A stretch of 64,000 nucleotides of DNA from the NCBI RefSeq assembly GCF_020594515.1, contig NZ_JAJCTH010000012.1, forward strand, positions 62,001-126,000, in the 5' to 3' direction. This document shows positions 15,187-21,882 of the stretch, one piece after another. The translations under genes were made by a program, and so were the position numbers. The notes under the pieces were generated by a model. It did not search any database, was not told the origin of the DNA, and saw nothing but the letters and a program-made list of their open reading frames with translations. This stretch comes from Rhodoferax sp. U2-2l. GTDB lineage: Bacteria > Pseudomonadota > Gammaproteobacteria > Burkholderiales > Burkholderiaceae_C. How positions within the stretch are numbered: the first letter of the stretch is position 1; every line of letters starts with the position of its first letter.

Positions 15187-17575
15187 CGGACGCAACCCCG
15201 ACCGCGCCCGTGATGCGCTGCACACGATACCGCCTGACTGTGACCGCGCCGCCTGGGTGAAAACAGGCATGGCGTTTCATGCTGCTGGTGGTGACTTTGA
15301 CACGTTCAACGAGTGGAGTGCCGGGGCTGACAGCTACAACGCTCAAGCCGCCCGTGCAACCTGGCGCAGTTTCAAGACCGCGCCCGGTGGTGTTGGTGCT
15401 GGCGCCTTGTTCGGCATGGCCCGCGACCACGGCTGGACAGAGGGCGCACCGCAAGCAGCAAGGCCCTTTGAAGCCCCTTCGAAGCCTGCCCGCCAGCCTG
15501 AGCCGCAACGCAAGCCCGCGCCCGGCATGGCCGCTGCTGACGTTTGGAGCCGCTGCCAACCTGCAACCAACAACCACCCGTATCTGGTGCAAAAGGGAGC
15601 CGCCAGCGTGCCGCTGGATGCTCTGCGCGTGGTGCCTTCTGCTGACCCGCTGCGCATCATGGGCGAGAGCATGGCCGGGGCGCTGGTGGTGCCGTGCATG
15701 GCTTTGGATGGCTCGCTGTCGACCTTGCAACTGATACCGCCGCCCGATGTGGCCGCACGCCTGAAAGCTGCTGGCAAGCCCGGCAAATTGAACCTGCCCG
15801 GCCATTCTGTTCAAGGCTGGTTCACCGTGGGCGAACTGGTGCCGGGTGGCTTGGTTTATGTCGTTGAAGGCATCGGGCAAGCATGGGCAGTCTGGCAGGC
15901 AACCGGGGCCGCTGCTGTGGTGGCGTTCGGTGCTGGCAATATGGGCAAGGTGGCAACTGCTTTGCGCCAGAGTGATGACGCCGCCCGGCTGGTGCTCTGC
16001 CCTGACCGGGGTAAAGAACCGGATGCCCACAAGATAGCGGCTGACATTGGCGCTGCTGTGGCCTGCCTGCCTGTGTGCGAGCCGGGTAACTTCGACGTGG
16101 GCGACCTATTCCAGCGTGACGGCTTCGAAGTGGTGGCCGCGCTGCTGGAATCAGCGACCAAGCCGCCCAAGCCTGAACCACTGCTGAAACCCGTGTCGGT
16201 GTTTGATGTGCTGACCAACCCAAGCCCAGCGCCTGCATTCGTCTGGGACGGGTATCTGCCGCGTGGACAGGTTTCGCTGCTGGGTGCACATGGTGGCACA
16301 GGCAAATCGACGCTGGCGCTGATGCTGGCCGTTTGCACGGTGCTGGGCAGGCCGCTGTTCGGTGTTGCCACTGAGTCTTGCAATGTGCTTTTCGTCAGCC
16401 TTGAGGATGGCGTGAACATTGTTCGGCACCGCCTGGCGGGCATCTGCCGCGCCTGGGGGATTGACCCGGCACAACTGAATGGCCGCCTGCACGTTGTTGA
16501 TGGCACCGAGCACCCCGAGCTTTTCACCGCAGAGCCGCGCGGTGCTGGCGAGCTGACCCAGACCTACCGCGAGCTGCACCGTCTGGTGCGCGACAGCAGT
16601 ATCGGCCTGGTGCTGGTTGACAACGCTTCGGACGCCTATGGCGGCGACGAGATACAGCGCCGCCAAGTGCGAGCATTCATCCGTTCGCTGGCCGTGGTTG
16701 CGCGTCTGGTTGATGCTGCCGTGGTGCTGCTGGCGCACGTTGACAAGGCGACCAGCCGCGCCCGCAAGTCGGAAGGTGGCGAGGGTTATTCGGGTTCGAC
16801 CGCATGGAACAACAGCGTGCGCAGTCGCGTATTCATGTCACGCGGCGAAGATGGCCTATTGAGCTTGGAGCACCAGAAGAGCAACCTGGGCCGACTGCGC
16901 GAGCCGTTGACGCTGGAGTGGCCGAATGGTGGCCTGCCGCGAGTGGTTCAAGGGCTTGATTTGGACGGGTTGAATCAGCGCCAGCATGGACGGGCTGATG
17001 ATGACCGAGCCGCCGCACTGCTGAAACTGATAGCGGAATTCGAGAGCCGGGGGCAGTACGCAAGCCCATCACCAACTGCACGCAACAACGTGCACAACCT
17101 GCTGAAAAGCGAGCCAGCCTTTATCGCGCTGAAACTGCGACCTGATGACACCAGGCGGATAGTGAATCAGTGCCAGCGTGCGAAGTGGCTTGAGCCGCTG
17201 GAATACCGCAGCAAGCACACAAACAAGAATTGTCAACGCTGGGAACTGTCGCCAGAAGGGCGGGCATTCGCTGGTTTACCGTCTGTGGCACCCACAGCAC
17301 CCACAGCACCTACAGCACCTACATGCCATGTGGGCAATGAGGGTGCACCGCGTGCAAATGGGGGGGCACCCACAGCACCCACATGTGCAGGGGGGTACGG
17401 GGGGAATAGCGCACCCCCTTTTGGCGCAAAAGATGGGCCAGTCATGAGCGAATCATTCTCTGGTGCAGCCCAGGCAACTCTGACTGCAGAAACCAAAACG
17501 GCCCTTTCCGACTTCGGCGCCTACAAGCGGTTGACCGCCAAACCCGCGCACCTGTTCACCAACTTGATTCACTGA
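15179..17575 (+). CDS. Primase-helicase (PriCT-2, Toprim and RepA-like AAA ATPase)
   Basis: The protein has about 798 residues. The N-terminus (RARDALHTIPPDCDRAAWVKTG) is a PriCT-2 domain. A Toprim-like region follows at about 220-300 ('GLVYVVEGIGQAWAVW', 'LVLCPDRGKEPDAHKI'). The P-loop 'GAHGGTGKST' lies near 369-378, with Walker B 'IGLVLVDNASD' near 475, as in the RepA/AAA-25 hexameric helicase family. A long C-terminal tail has the repeat unit Ala-Pro-Thr four times in a row. It should initiate or drive DNA replication of the excised element. ATG 15179 has a GAGGGGG site 5 bases upstream; GTG 15173 is possible. Confidence 0.85.
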   Translation: MLNGRNPDRARDALHTIPPDCDRAAWVKTGMAFHAAGGDFDTFNEWSAGADSYNAQAARATWRSFKTAPGGVGAGALFGMARDHGWTEGAPQAARPFEAPSKPARQPEPQRKPAPGMAAADVWSRCQPATNNHPYLVQKGAASVPLDALRVVPSADPLRIMGESMAGALVVPCMALDGSLSTLQLIPPPDVAARLKAAGKPGKLNLPGHSVQGWFTVGELVPGGLVYVVEGIGQAWAVWQATGAAAVVAFGAGNMGKVATALRQSDDAARLVLCPDRGKEPDAHKIAADIGAAVACLPVCEPGNFDVGDLFQRDGFEVVAALLESATKPPKPEPLLKPVSVFDVLTNPSPAPAFVWDGYLPRGQVSLLGAHGGTGKSTLALMLAVCTVLGRPLFGVATESCNVLFVSLEDGVNIVRHRLAGICRAWGIDPAQLNGRLHVVDGTEHPELFTAEPRGAGELTQTYRELHRLVRDSSIGLVLVDNASDAYGGDEIQRRQVRAFIRSLAVVARLVDAAVVLLAHVDKATSRARKSEGGEGYSGSTAWNNSVRSRVFMSRGEDGLLSLEHQKSNLGRLREPLTLEWPNGGLPRVVQGLDLDGLNQRQHGRADDDRAAALLKLIAEFESRGQYASPSPTARNNVHNLLKSEPAFIALKLRPDDTRRIVNQCQRAKWLEPLEYRSKHTNKNCQRWELSPEGRAFAGLPSVAPTAPTAPTAPTCHVGNEGAPRANGGAPTAPTCAGGYGGNSAPPFGAKDGPVMSESFSGAAQATLTAETKTALSDFGAYKRLTAKPAHLFTNLIH

Positions 17576-17587
17576 GAGGCCACCACC

Positions 17588-18064
17588 ATGACCACTATCA
17601 CGCAACGCCAAGCTGACCACGTCCAGAACCTGACCATCGAGACCGGCACCGATGGCAGCATCATCCTTGAACAGGACACAGGGGGCGACATCAGCCACGT
17701 CTACCTTCACCCGGTCCACCTGCGCGCGCTGGCAGAGAAAGCGGGCTTGGTGGAAACGAGCGACCCGCAAGCCGCCAAGACCATCGCCACGCTCACACGC
17801 CGCCTGCTGGTGTTGCGTGACCGCATTGACCACCTGGGCGACTATCTGACCAACCACAGCGACCACCAACATTCAAACCTCGATTACGAGCTGACCTACA
17901 TCACTGCGACCGCCAACATTGCCACTGAGTTCTGTGCTGACCTGATTGATACCGCGCCACCAGCGCCAGCACAGTGCAAGCCCGATGTGAGTGCTGTCAA
18001 AGCCTCAACCCCGGCCACGGCTGGCAAGCCTGGACCAACTGCGCTGCAGGCATCACTTGTCTGA
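17588..18064 (+). CDS. Uncharacterised element protein
   Basis: I do not recognise this 158-residue protein. The first 60 residues ('QNLTIETGTDGSIILEQDTG', 'ISHVYLHPVHLRALAEKAGL') look like a small beta-sandwich. Residues 65-120 are helical and contain 'TLTRRLLVLRDRIDHLGDYL', and the last 35 residues are Ala/Pro/Lys-rich and probably disordered. It lies 12 bp after the primase-helicase with GAGG before its start, so it is likely the last gene of that operon. Confidence 0.68.
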   Translation: MTTITQRQADHVQNLTIETGTDGSIILEQDTGGDISHVYLHPVHLRALAEKAGLVETSDPQAAKTIATLTRRLLVLRDRIDHLGDYLTNHSDHQHSNLDYELTYITATANIATEFCADLIDTAPPAPAQCKPDVSAVKASTPATAGKPGPTALQASLV

Positions 18065-18237
18065 ACCTGGGCACCGTGTGAATGCTGCCTGCCGAACGGT
18101 CTATGGTCATTGTCAAATCGCTTCGCCTTGCAATAGGTTTTGGCTATTGGAAAATCAAGGGCACAAAGACAGCCCAAATGACACACCGACCGGCAAGCAA
18201 GGTTGCGGAAACGGTCACACGATGAAGGACGGCCAGC

Positions 18238-18459
18238 ATGGGCAGCACGCTCGACGATGACGATGACGAACGCCACCAGTTCACGGTTGTGCAGAAGAAG
18301 GCCGCCAAGCATGGCTATGCGCTGGCGCGAACTACTGCTGGCTACAGGCTGGACGCACCTGGTGTGGTGGCTCACCGCATGGCGCTTGATGGGGTGCTGC
18401 AGCTTTTGAGCGACTGCCCACCCTGGCCAAGAACCGCCAGAAGCATCATTGCTGCCTGA
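18238..18459 (+). CDS. Small unknown protein
   Basis: The 73-residue ORF starts MGSTLDDDDDERHQFTVVQK with AAGGA upstream at a suitable distance. After the Asp stretch the sequence 'AAKHGYALARTTAGYRLDAP' and 'MALDGVLQLLSDCPPWPRT' looks like a small folded protein of a kind seen in phages. The 170-bp gap from the previous gene holds no other gene that I can support. Confidence 0.5.
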   Translation: MGSTLDDDDDERHQFTVVQKKAAKHGYALARTTAGYRLDAPGVVAHRMALDGVLQLLSDCPPWPRTARSIIAA

Positions 18460-18822
18460 TTGGAAAACCTTAGAAAACTTAACATTTTTGGCAGCAAAAA
18501 CCTGAAAAAACCTGAACCTGCTGGCGCCTGAACGATGGCTGGTGAGCGCGCGAAAAGTCAACAAAAGTCAACAAAAAGTCAACAGTGCCACGACCAAACA
18601 CGAACAAGGCACGACCAAGACGCAAGCAGGAAAGTCAGCAAAAGTGCGCAAAAAGTCAGCAGCGCCACGATGGACGCCACCACGATGTCAGGCTCATTGG
18701 CCCAGCGTGCTTTGATGGCATCCACAACTGATTGCGCCTCGGTTGTGGTGATGCCGGTTGCGTTTGCGCCACGGCTCATCGGCGTACCGTTTGCACGACG
18801 GTAACCAGCAAGGCTTTTTCCG
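18460..18822. other. Non-coding stretch with A+T-rich patch and iteron-like repeats
   Basis: An A+T-rich patch (about 18460-18530) is followed by two related 40-bp repeat blocks. A minus-strand reading frame at 18579-18779 is open but runs through the repeats and lacks a ribosome binding site. The arrangement resembles an origin of replication. Confidence 0.45.
18554..18670 (+). repeat. Iteron-like block: two diverged 40-bp copies with internal AAAGTCAAC repeats
   Basis: Copy 1 (18554-18593) has AAAGTCAAC three times, spaced 10 and 11 bp. Copy 2 (18631-18670) keeps the same layout with AAAGTCAGC, AAAGTGCGC and AAAGTCAGC; both end GCCACGA. About 37 bp separate them. The helical-turn spacing and the A+T-rich stretch just upstream are the features of an initiator-bound origin. 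The element encodes a primase-helicase that would need one. Confidence 0.6.
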
Positions 18823-18975
18823 TTAGACTTTTCTGCGGTCGGTGTTCAAGCTAGGCACGCGGGGTAATTGCAGCCCCGAACGACCTAGAAGTTCACCGGC
18901 CTTTTTCGTGTCAACGTAAGACACGCCGCCATTGCGAATTTGCCTTTCAATGCGCTTGGACCGGCGCTCTCCCAA
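18823..18975 (-). CDS. Possible small basic protein with non-ATG start
   Basis: On the minus strand a frame open from 19008 to the stop TAA at 18823-18825 encodes a plausible basic protein. From a TTG at 18975 it would have 50 residues, with 'GERRSKRIERQIRNGGVSYV' and 'GLQLPRVPSLNTDRRKV'. It is one of very few leftward genes in the element, has no ATG and no clear ribosome binding site, and could be a decayed remnant. I do not recognise it. Confidence 0.33.
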   Translation of the reverse strand: MGERRSKRIERQIRNGGVSYVDTKKAGELLGRSGLQLPRVPSLNTDRRKV

Positions 18976-19120
18976 AGCGAATGCACACAGCGCAAGCAGA
19001 GTAGATTCTCAATATCAACTTCGAGAGTGAACCCACCGACAAGCGCCACCACAGACACCGCTGGCGCAGCGTGAACATATTTCAACGCGAGATGGTTTCT
19101 GCTGGTGCTGAAAACTGGCG

Positions 19121-19126
19121 TATGAT
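19121..19126 (+). promoter_or_regulatory. -10 element of the C4-like RNA
   Basis: TATGAT lies about 6 bases before the start of the structured RNA segment. No convincing -35 is visible (TTTCTG near 19096 is the nearest candidate), so activation by a regulator is possible. Confidence 0.4.
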
Positions 19127-19131
19127 TTGCG

Positions 19132-19190
19132 CCGGTGCTAGTCACACCAAAGATAACGCGGTAGCAACTCCCACCGAAAGCGGGGTTTTT
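19132..19190 (+). ncRNA. C4/CI-like antisense immunity RNA (candidate)
   Basis: A short transcript from about 19132 would end at a G+C hairpin (CCACC-GAAAGC-GGGG) followed by six T residues (19186-19191). Four of its blocks are complementary to the leader just downstream: TAGTCACA (19139-19146) to TGTGACTA (19286-19293), GATAACGC (19152-19159) to GCGTTATC (19276-19283), CGGTA (19159-19163) to TACCG (19255-19259), and ACTCCCA (19167-19173) to TGGGAGT (19243-19249). All lie in the antiparallel order needed for one extended duplex with small loops. This is the design of the phage P1/P7 C4 and P4 CI RNAs, which silence the genes downstream. The function is inferred. Confidence 0.62.
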
Positions 19191-19242
19191 TCACGTCCAG
19201 AATTTGGCAACGTGGCATCACGCCATGTTCAGAGTTTGGGGC

Positions 19243-19293
19243 TGGGAGTGTCGGTACCGTAAGGCCGGCAGCATGGCGTTATCCATGTGACTA
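19243..19293 (+). promoter_or_regulatory. Leader target of the C4-like RNA
   Basis: This segment contains the complements of four blocks of the upstream RNA. It also takes part in a competing hairpin: ACGCCATG (19220-19227) pairs with CATGGCGT (19272-19279), whose right arm overlaps the GCGTTATC target. Antisense binding and this hairpin are therefore mutually exclusive, which would allow a switch in the leader of the operon beginning at 19361. Confidence 0.55.
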
Positions 19294-19360
19294 CACCCAG
19301 CTCCACCCGCTGGCCTAGTCAGTCAAACGGTGGTTTCAGTCTCATAACGGAGCCGAACCT

Positions 19361-19732
19361 ATGTCCACCATCACGCCCACACCGGGCAATCTCCCACGTT
19401 ACGCAACCACCAGCACGCCACACCCTGACCGGCTGGCGCTGCACACACCACCGACCACACACAGCCCCACCGAGGCGGCCTTGCGGTCAATCCTGCTGGA
19501 AGTTACACCGGGCATCCGCCCGTACAGCAGCGAGAGCTATCTGCCTGACCACATGGTCAAAGCGGCACAGTCTGCGCTCGATGGCAACAGCCTGGCAGCC
19601 CGCCAGCACGCCCACAACGCACTGAGCACCGCTGCCTGGCACATTGCCCGCGGTGAGGCCCCGCAGGCCCTGGCGCGGCTGCGCAGGGCACAGAGCCACA
19701 TCATGGCCAGCATGGAAGGCGGTGCAGCATGA
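19361..19732 (+). CDS. Unknown protein, first gene of the RNA-controlled operon
   Basis: This 123-residue protein has a Thr/Pro-rich, probably disordered first third and a helical remainder ('TEAALRSILLEVTPGIRPYS', 'HMVKAAQSALDGNSLAARQH', 'AWHIARGEAPQALARLRRAQ'). I do not recognise it. CGGAG lies upstream of the ATG, and the C4-like RNA and its target lie 70-230 bp upstream. Phage C4-type RNAs control antirepressor or replication genes, so a regulatory role is possible. It overlaps the next gene by ATGA. Confidence 0.65.
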   Translation: MSTITPTPGNLPRYATTSTPHPDRLALHTPPTTHSPTEAALRSILLEVTPGIRPYSSESYLPDHMVKAAQSALDGNSLAARQHAHNALSTAAWHIARGEAPQALARLRRAQSHIMASMEGGAA

Positions 19733-20019
19733 GCAATCACATTCGTCTGGACGCTTGCTGTAACGACAACTGGAGAGGCGAATCTGCACCACCGGTTGCA
19801 ATCCTGAACCCGGAGACAACCCTTCACGACAGGATTGCTTATTGCTGGGGTCTTGGCGCTCAAATCGAGGAACTGTCCATGCTGCTGCTGGACACCCCCG
19901 CAGACAGTGCTCAGTCACGCATCGGGACACTGCTGAAACACAACATCGACCCCCTGATGGCGGTCCTTCATGAGCTGGGTTGCAGCACACTCCCGAACAA
20001 GTTTGGGGGTGCCAAATGA
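19729..20019 (+). CDS. Unknown protein, second gene of the operon
   Basis: I do not recognise this 96-residue protein. After 'MSNHIRLDACCNDNWRG' comes a region predicted helical, 'TTLHDRIAYCWGLGAQIEEL' and 'IGTLLKHNIDPLMAVLHELG'. It overlaps both neighbours by four bases (ATGA), so all four ORFs are translationally coupled. Confidence 0.65.
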   Translation: MSNHIRLDACCNDNWRGESAPPVAILNPETTLHDRIAYCWGLGAQIEELSMLLLDTPADSAQSRIGTLLKHNIDPLMAVLHELGCSTLPNKFGGAK

Positions 20020-20285
20020 GCCTGACCGAACACAAAGACGAATCGGCGACTCTGAGCAGCGCCCGCCTGACGGTTTGCCTGGCCGCGGCTTGGGAACTGG
20101 ACACCCTGGCCGAGCTGTTGACCACAGTCACCGGCAACGACACGCCCGAGGCTTTGAAAGTCAAGCACCGGGTTCGGGCCATTGCCAGCCGCATCAAAGA
20201 GCTGGCGTCAATCCAGATGGCTGGCTTGGATGACGAGGTGGTGACGACTGAAAACCTGCGCAGCCGATTGGAGGTGACGCCATGA
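20016..20285 (+). CDS. Unknown protein, third gene of the operon
   Basis: I do not recognise this 89-residue, mostly helical protein ('LTVCLAAAWELDTLAELLTT', 'ALKVKHRVRAIASRIKELAS'). The start chosen is the ATG overlapping the previous stop; a longer frame from 19980 lies within the previous gene. It shares helix-rich character and size with its neighbours, which may hint at a small complex. Confidence 0.65.
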   Translation: MSLTEHKDESATLSSARLTVCLAAAWELDTLAELLTTVTGNDTPEALKVKHRVRAIASRIKELASIQMAGLDDEVVTTENLRSRLEVTP

Positions 20286-20497
20286 ACCAGGCCACTCACA
20301 CCGCCCGCCCAGTCACGCTGGCGCACGCTGGCAGCAGTCAGGACATGGTGGGCACCATCACGCCCGAGGATGACGACGAGCCGCTGATTCTCTGCATTGG
20401 CCAACAAGCTGGCGCTGAGGCATTGCAGCGGGCAGCAATTCGCCACGGGCTGGAGCTGGCCGCGCTGGTGGCGTTCCGTGATGGTGCGCCGCCTTGA
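20282..20497 (+). CDS. Unknown small protein, fourth gene of the operon
   Basis: The 71-residue protein starts with a short variable region and then 'ITPEDDDEPLILCIGQQAGA' and 'ALQRAAIRHGLELAALVAFR', a compact alpha/beta pattern. I do not recognise it. It overlaps the third gene by ATGA and is followed 31 bp later by a strong terminator, so it closes the operon. Confidence 0.62.
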   Translation: MNQATHTARPVTLAHAGSSQDMVGTITPEDDDEPLILCIGQQAGAEALQRAAIRHGLELAALVAFRDGAPP

Positions 20498-20528
20498 CCA
20501 CCTGACCCGGCACCCAGCAAAGACCAGA

Positions 20529-20555
20529 CCCAGCCTGACCCGCTGGGTTTTTTTT
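20529..20555 (+). terminator. Terminator of the four-gene operon
   Basis: CCCAGC (20529-20534) pairs with GCTGGG (20542-20547) across 7 bases, followed by eight T residues. It is a strong intrinsic terminator for rightward transcription. Confidence 0.88.
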
Positions 20556-20926
20556 GCCTGGCGAGGCCCGCCCTGCTACTGTTCCCGATACATAGCCTTC
20601 GGCGAAGCCTTTGCGTATGCCTTCACTAAAGGCTTGCACCAAGCCTTTGCCAGAACAAGCGCCACGAGGCGAACGCCGAGCGGTGGCACCTTGGGTGGCG
20701 CCAGCGGCAGAAATACAACCAAGGGGCGAAAACGCAGCCACGGGCACGGCCTGAGATGCAGGGCCTGACGGCGGGTTTTCTTTTGCTGGCGCTAGTTTCG
20801 TGACTGTCACCCAATGGCTGACCATTACCGGGTAAGGGTTCACCTGCTGGCGTTGGTTGACCTGGCTACACGGTACAAAAACCGGTACTGGTGGCTACAC
20901 AGTGGCTACACGGCAACACAAAAGAA
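20556..20926. other. Right-end non-coding region of the element
   Basis: I see no gene with support in these 371 bases. A near-palindrome (GCCTTCGGCGAAGCC) lies near 20596. The last 70 bases hold three direct nonamers related to GTGGCTACA, the probable right arm sites of the integrase. Confidence 0.55.
20862..20910 (+). repeat. Right-end GTGGCTACA repeats
   Basis: GTGGCTACA is found at 20891-20899 and 20902-20910, again 11 bp apart, with a third variant CTGGCTACA at 20862-20870. Sequence, spacing and orientation match the left-end pair at 10624-10643. Together they bracket the element as arm-type sites would. Confidence 0.6.
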
Positions 20927-20957
20927 AAAGCCCACTACCGTTTTGATAGTGGGCTTT
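20927..20957. terminator. Element-borne terminator for tRNA-Lys
   Basis: AAAGCCCACTA (20927-20937) pairs perfectly with TAGTGGGCTTT (20947-20957) across a 9-nt loop. On the minus strand it is followed by TTTTTCTTTT and lies 12 bp past the CCA end of the tRNA, the same place held by the original terminator at 10403-10436 relative to attL. It belongs to the element, so integration replaces the lost terminator. Confidence 0.85.
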
Positions 20958-20969
20958 CCTTGCTGTATC

Positions 20970-21016
20970 TGGTGGGATGTGCGGGGGTCGAACCCACGAC
21001 AAACGGATTAAAAGTC
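20970..21016. repeat. Right attachment site (attR), within tRNA-Lys
   Basis: These 47 bp are identical to 10448-10494. The block forms the 3' part of the intact tRNA, so the gene is restored by the integrating element. Confidence 0.95.
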
Positions 21017-21045
21017 CGCTGCTCTACCAACTGAGCTAACATCCC
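20970..21045 (-). tRNA. tRNA-Lys (anticodon UUU)
   Basis: The 76-nt gene, read on the minus strand, has the acceptor stem GGGATGT/ACATCCC, the D-arm TAGCTCAGTTGGTAGAGC, the anticodon loop CTTTTAA closed by CGGA/TCCG, the T-arm GTGGGTTCGACCCCCGC, discriminator A and an encoded CCA. The anticodon is TTT, for lysine. The 3' part (20970-21016) is the integration target of the neighbouring element. The gene remains intact. Confidence 0.97.
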
Positions 21046-21114
21046 AAGTGAAAAGAATTCTCTATCTCACCGAGCCTCAAATTATAGCCAATTTTTTACC
21101 CAATTCGTTCAAAC

Positions 21115-21864
21115 TCACTCTTTAGCTGCCAATTCGTTCAGGACCACCCCAGCCGCACATTGCCCAAACGTTGCTGTCACTGTGACCACGGAGCCAAAAC
21201 CGTGGCAGTTGAGTGAACCATCACTGCTAGCGCTGCAAGATGCATCCGGCGGCGCCACGGCTTCCTGACTGAACACACAGACGACACCGATCTTTTTGTC
21301 GCCTCGCGATGCGCCGTGCTCTTTGCGCAATTGGTAACGCACCTTGGACAAAAGGGGGTCGTGGGTGACTCGAGCCAAATCCTCAACGCTGACCAGATGG
21401 GCAAGTCGTTTGCCTCCCGCTGCTCCAGATGAAACAAACAAACGTTTGTTCTTGATGGCCCAGTCCGCCATGATCGTCTTGACCGGCCACTGGTCGCATG
21501 CATCAATGACCGCGTCAACGTCAGCAGGCAATAGAGCGGGCCAGTTGGCGGGTGTTGCGAAATCATCAATGCAAGTCACTTGGCAGTCGGGCGCAAAGGC
21601 TTGTATGCGATCCCGCATGGCGAGCACTTTGGCTTGCCCCAAGCTGGCCTCGGTGGCATGAACCTGGCGATTGATGTTGGATTCGGCAACATGGTCGAGA
21701 TCAATCAGGGTCAACCTGCCAATGCCACTGCGCGCCAAAGCCTCCGCCGCCCATGAACCCACGCCACCAATACCGACCACAGCCACGTGCGCTTGTCTGA
21801 TTCTCTGCGCCCCCAGCACACCAAAAAGCCGGGCCAAACCACCAAAACGACGATCCTCCACCAT
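21115..21864 (-). CDS. tcdA: tRNA threonylcarbamoyladenosine dehydratase (cyclic t6A)
   Basis: This ThiF/E1-like enzyme converts t6A37 of tRNAs to its cyclic form (ct6A) with ATP. The nucleotide-binding Gly-rich motif 'VAVVGIGGVGSWAAEALARS' is followed by 'GRLTLIDLDHVAESNINRQV', then 'DAVIDACDQWPVKTIMADW'. The C-terminal part has 'VCVFSQE' and a closing 'TATFGQCAAGVVLNELA'. The length of 249 residues is normal. I use the ATG at 21864; a GTG at 21879 directly after the cpoB stop is equally possible. It is the last gene of the tolB-pal-cpoB-tcdA run. Confidence 0.92.
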   Translation of the reverse strand: MVEDRRFGGLARLFGVLGAQRIRQAHVAVVGIGGVGSWAAEALARSGIGRLTLIDLDHVAESNINRQVHATEASLGQAKVLAMRDRIQAFAPDCQVTCIDDFATPANWPALLPADVDAVIDACDQWPVKTIMADWAIKNKRLFVSSGAAGGKRLAHLVSVEDLARVTHDPLLSKVRYQLRKEHGASRGDKKIGVVCVFSQEAVAPPDASCSASSDGSLNCHGFGSVVTVTATFGQCAAGVVLNELAAKE

Positions 21865-21882
21865 GTCAGTGCCAGCCACCCG

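Larger units (their letters stand above)
10448..21016. mobile_element. Integrative element in tRNA-Lys (satellite- or IME-like)
   Basis: The 10,569-bp element is bounded by 47-bp direct repeats at 10448-10494 and 20970-21016; the right copy is the 3' part of an intact tRNA-Lys gene. It has a tyrosine integrase next to the left end, HigBA, an AlpA-like helix-turn-helix protein, a Toprim/AAA primase-helicase and about ten small unknown genes. Nearly all read rightward and many overlap by ATGA. No capsid, tail, terminase, relaxase or secretion genes are recognisable, which argues for a phage satellite or a replicating island dependent on a helper. GTGGCTACA integrase-arm-type repeats lie near both ends. 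Confidence 0.92.

Noticed and set aside
15071-16030. Minus-strand ORF of 319 residues opposite the primase-helicase
   Set aside because: It lies in the reverse frame of a clearly recognisable protein, with His/Gln/Arg-rich composition and no domain.
18579-18779. Minus-strand ORF of 66 residues with a hydrophobic segment
   Set aside because: It has no ribosome binding site and its C-terminus is encoded by the iteron-like repeats. Upstream of its ATG the frame is open only to a nearby stop. It may be a decayed gene, but support is too weak for a call.
20358-20843. Minus-strand ORF of 161 residues at the right end of the element
   Set aside because: It is antisense to the fourth operon gene and crosses the terminator, with no recognisable domain and no ribosome binding site.
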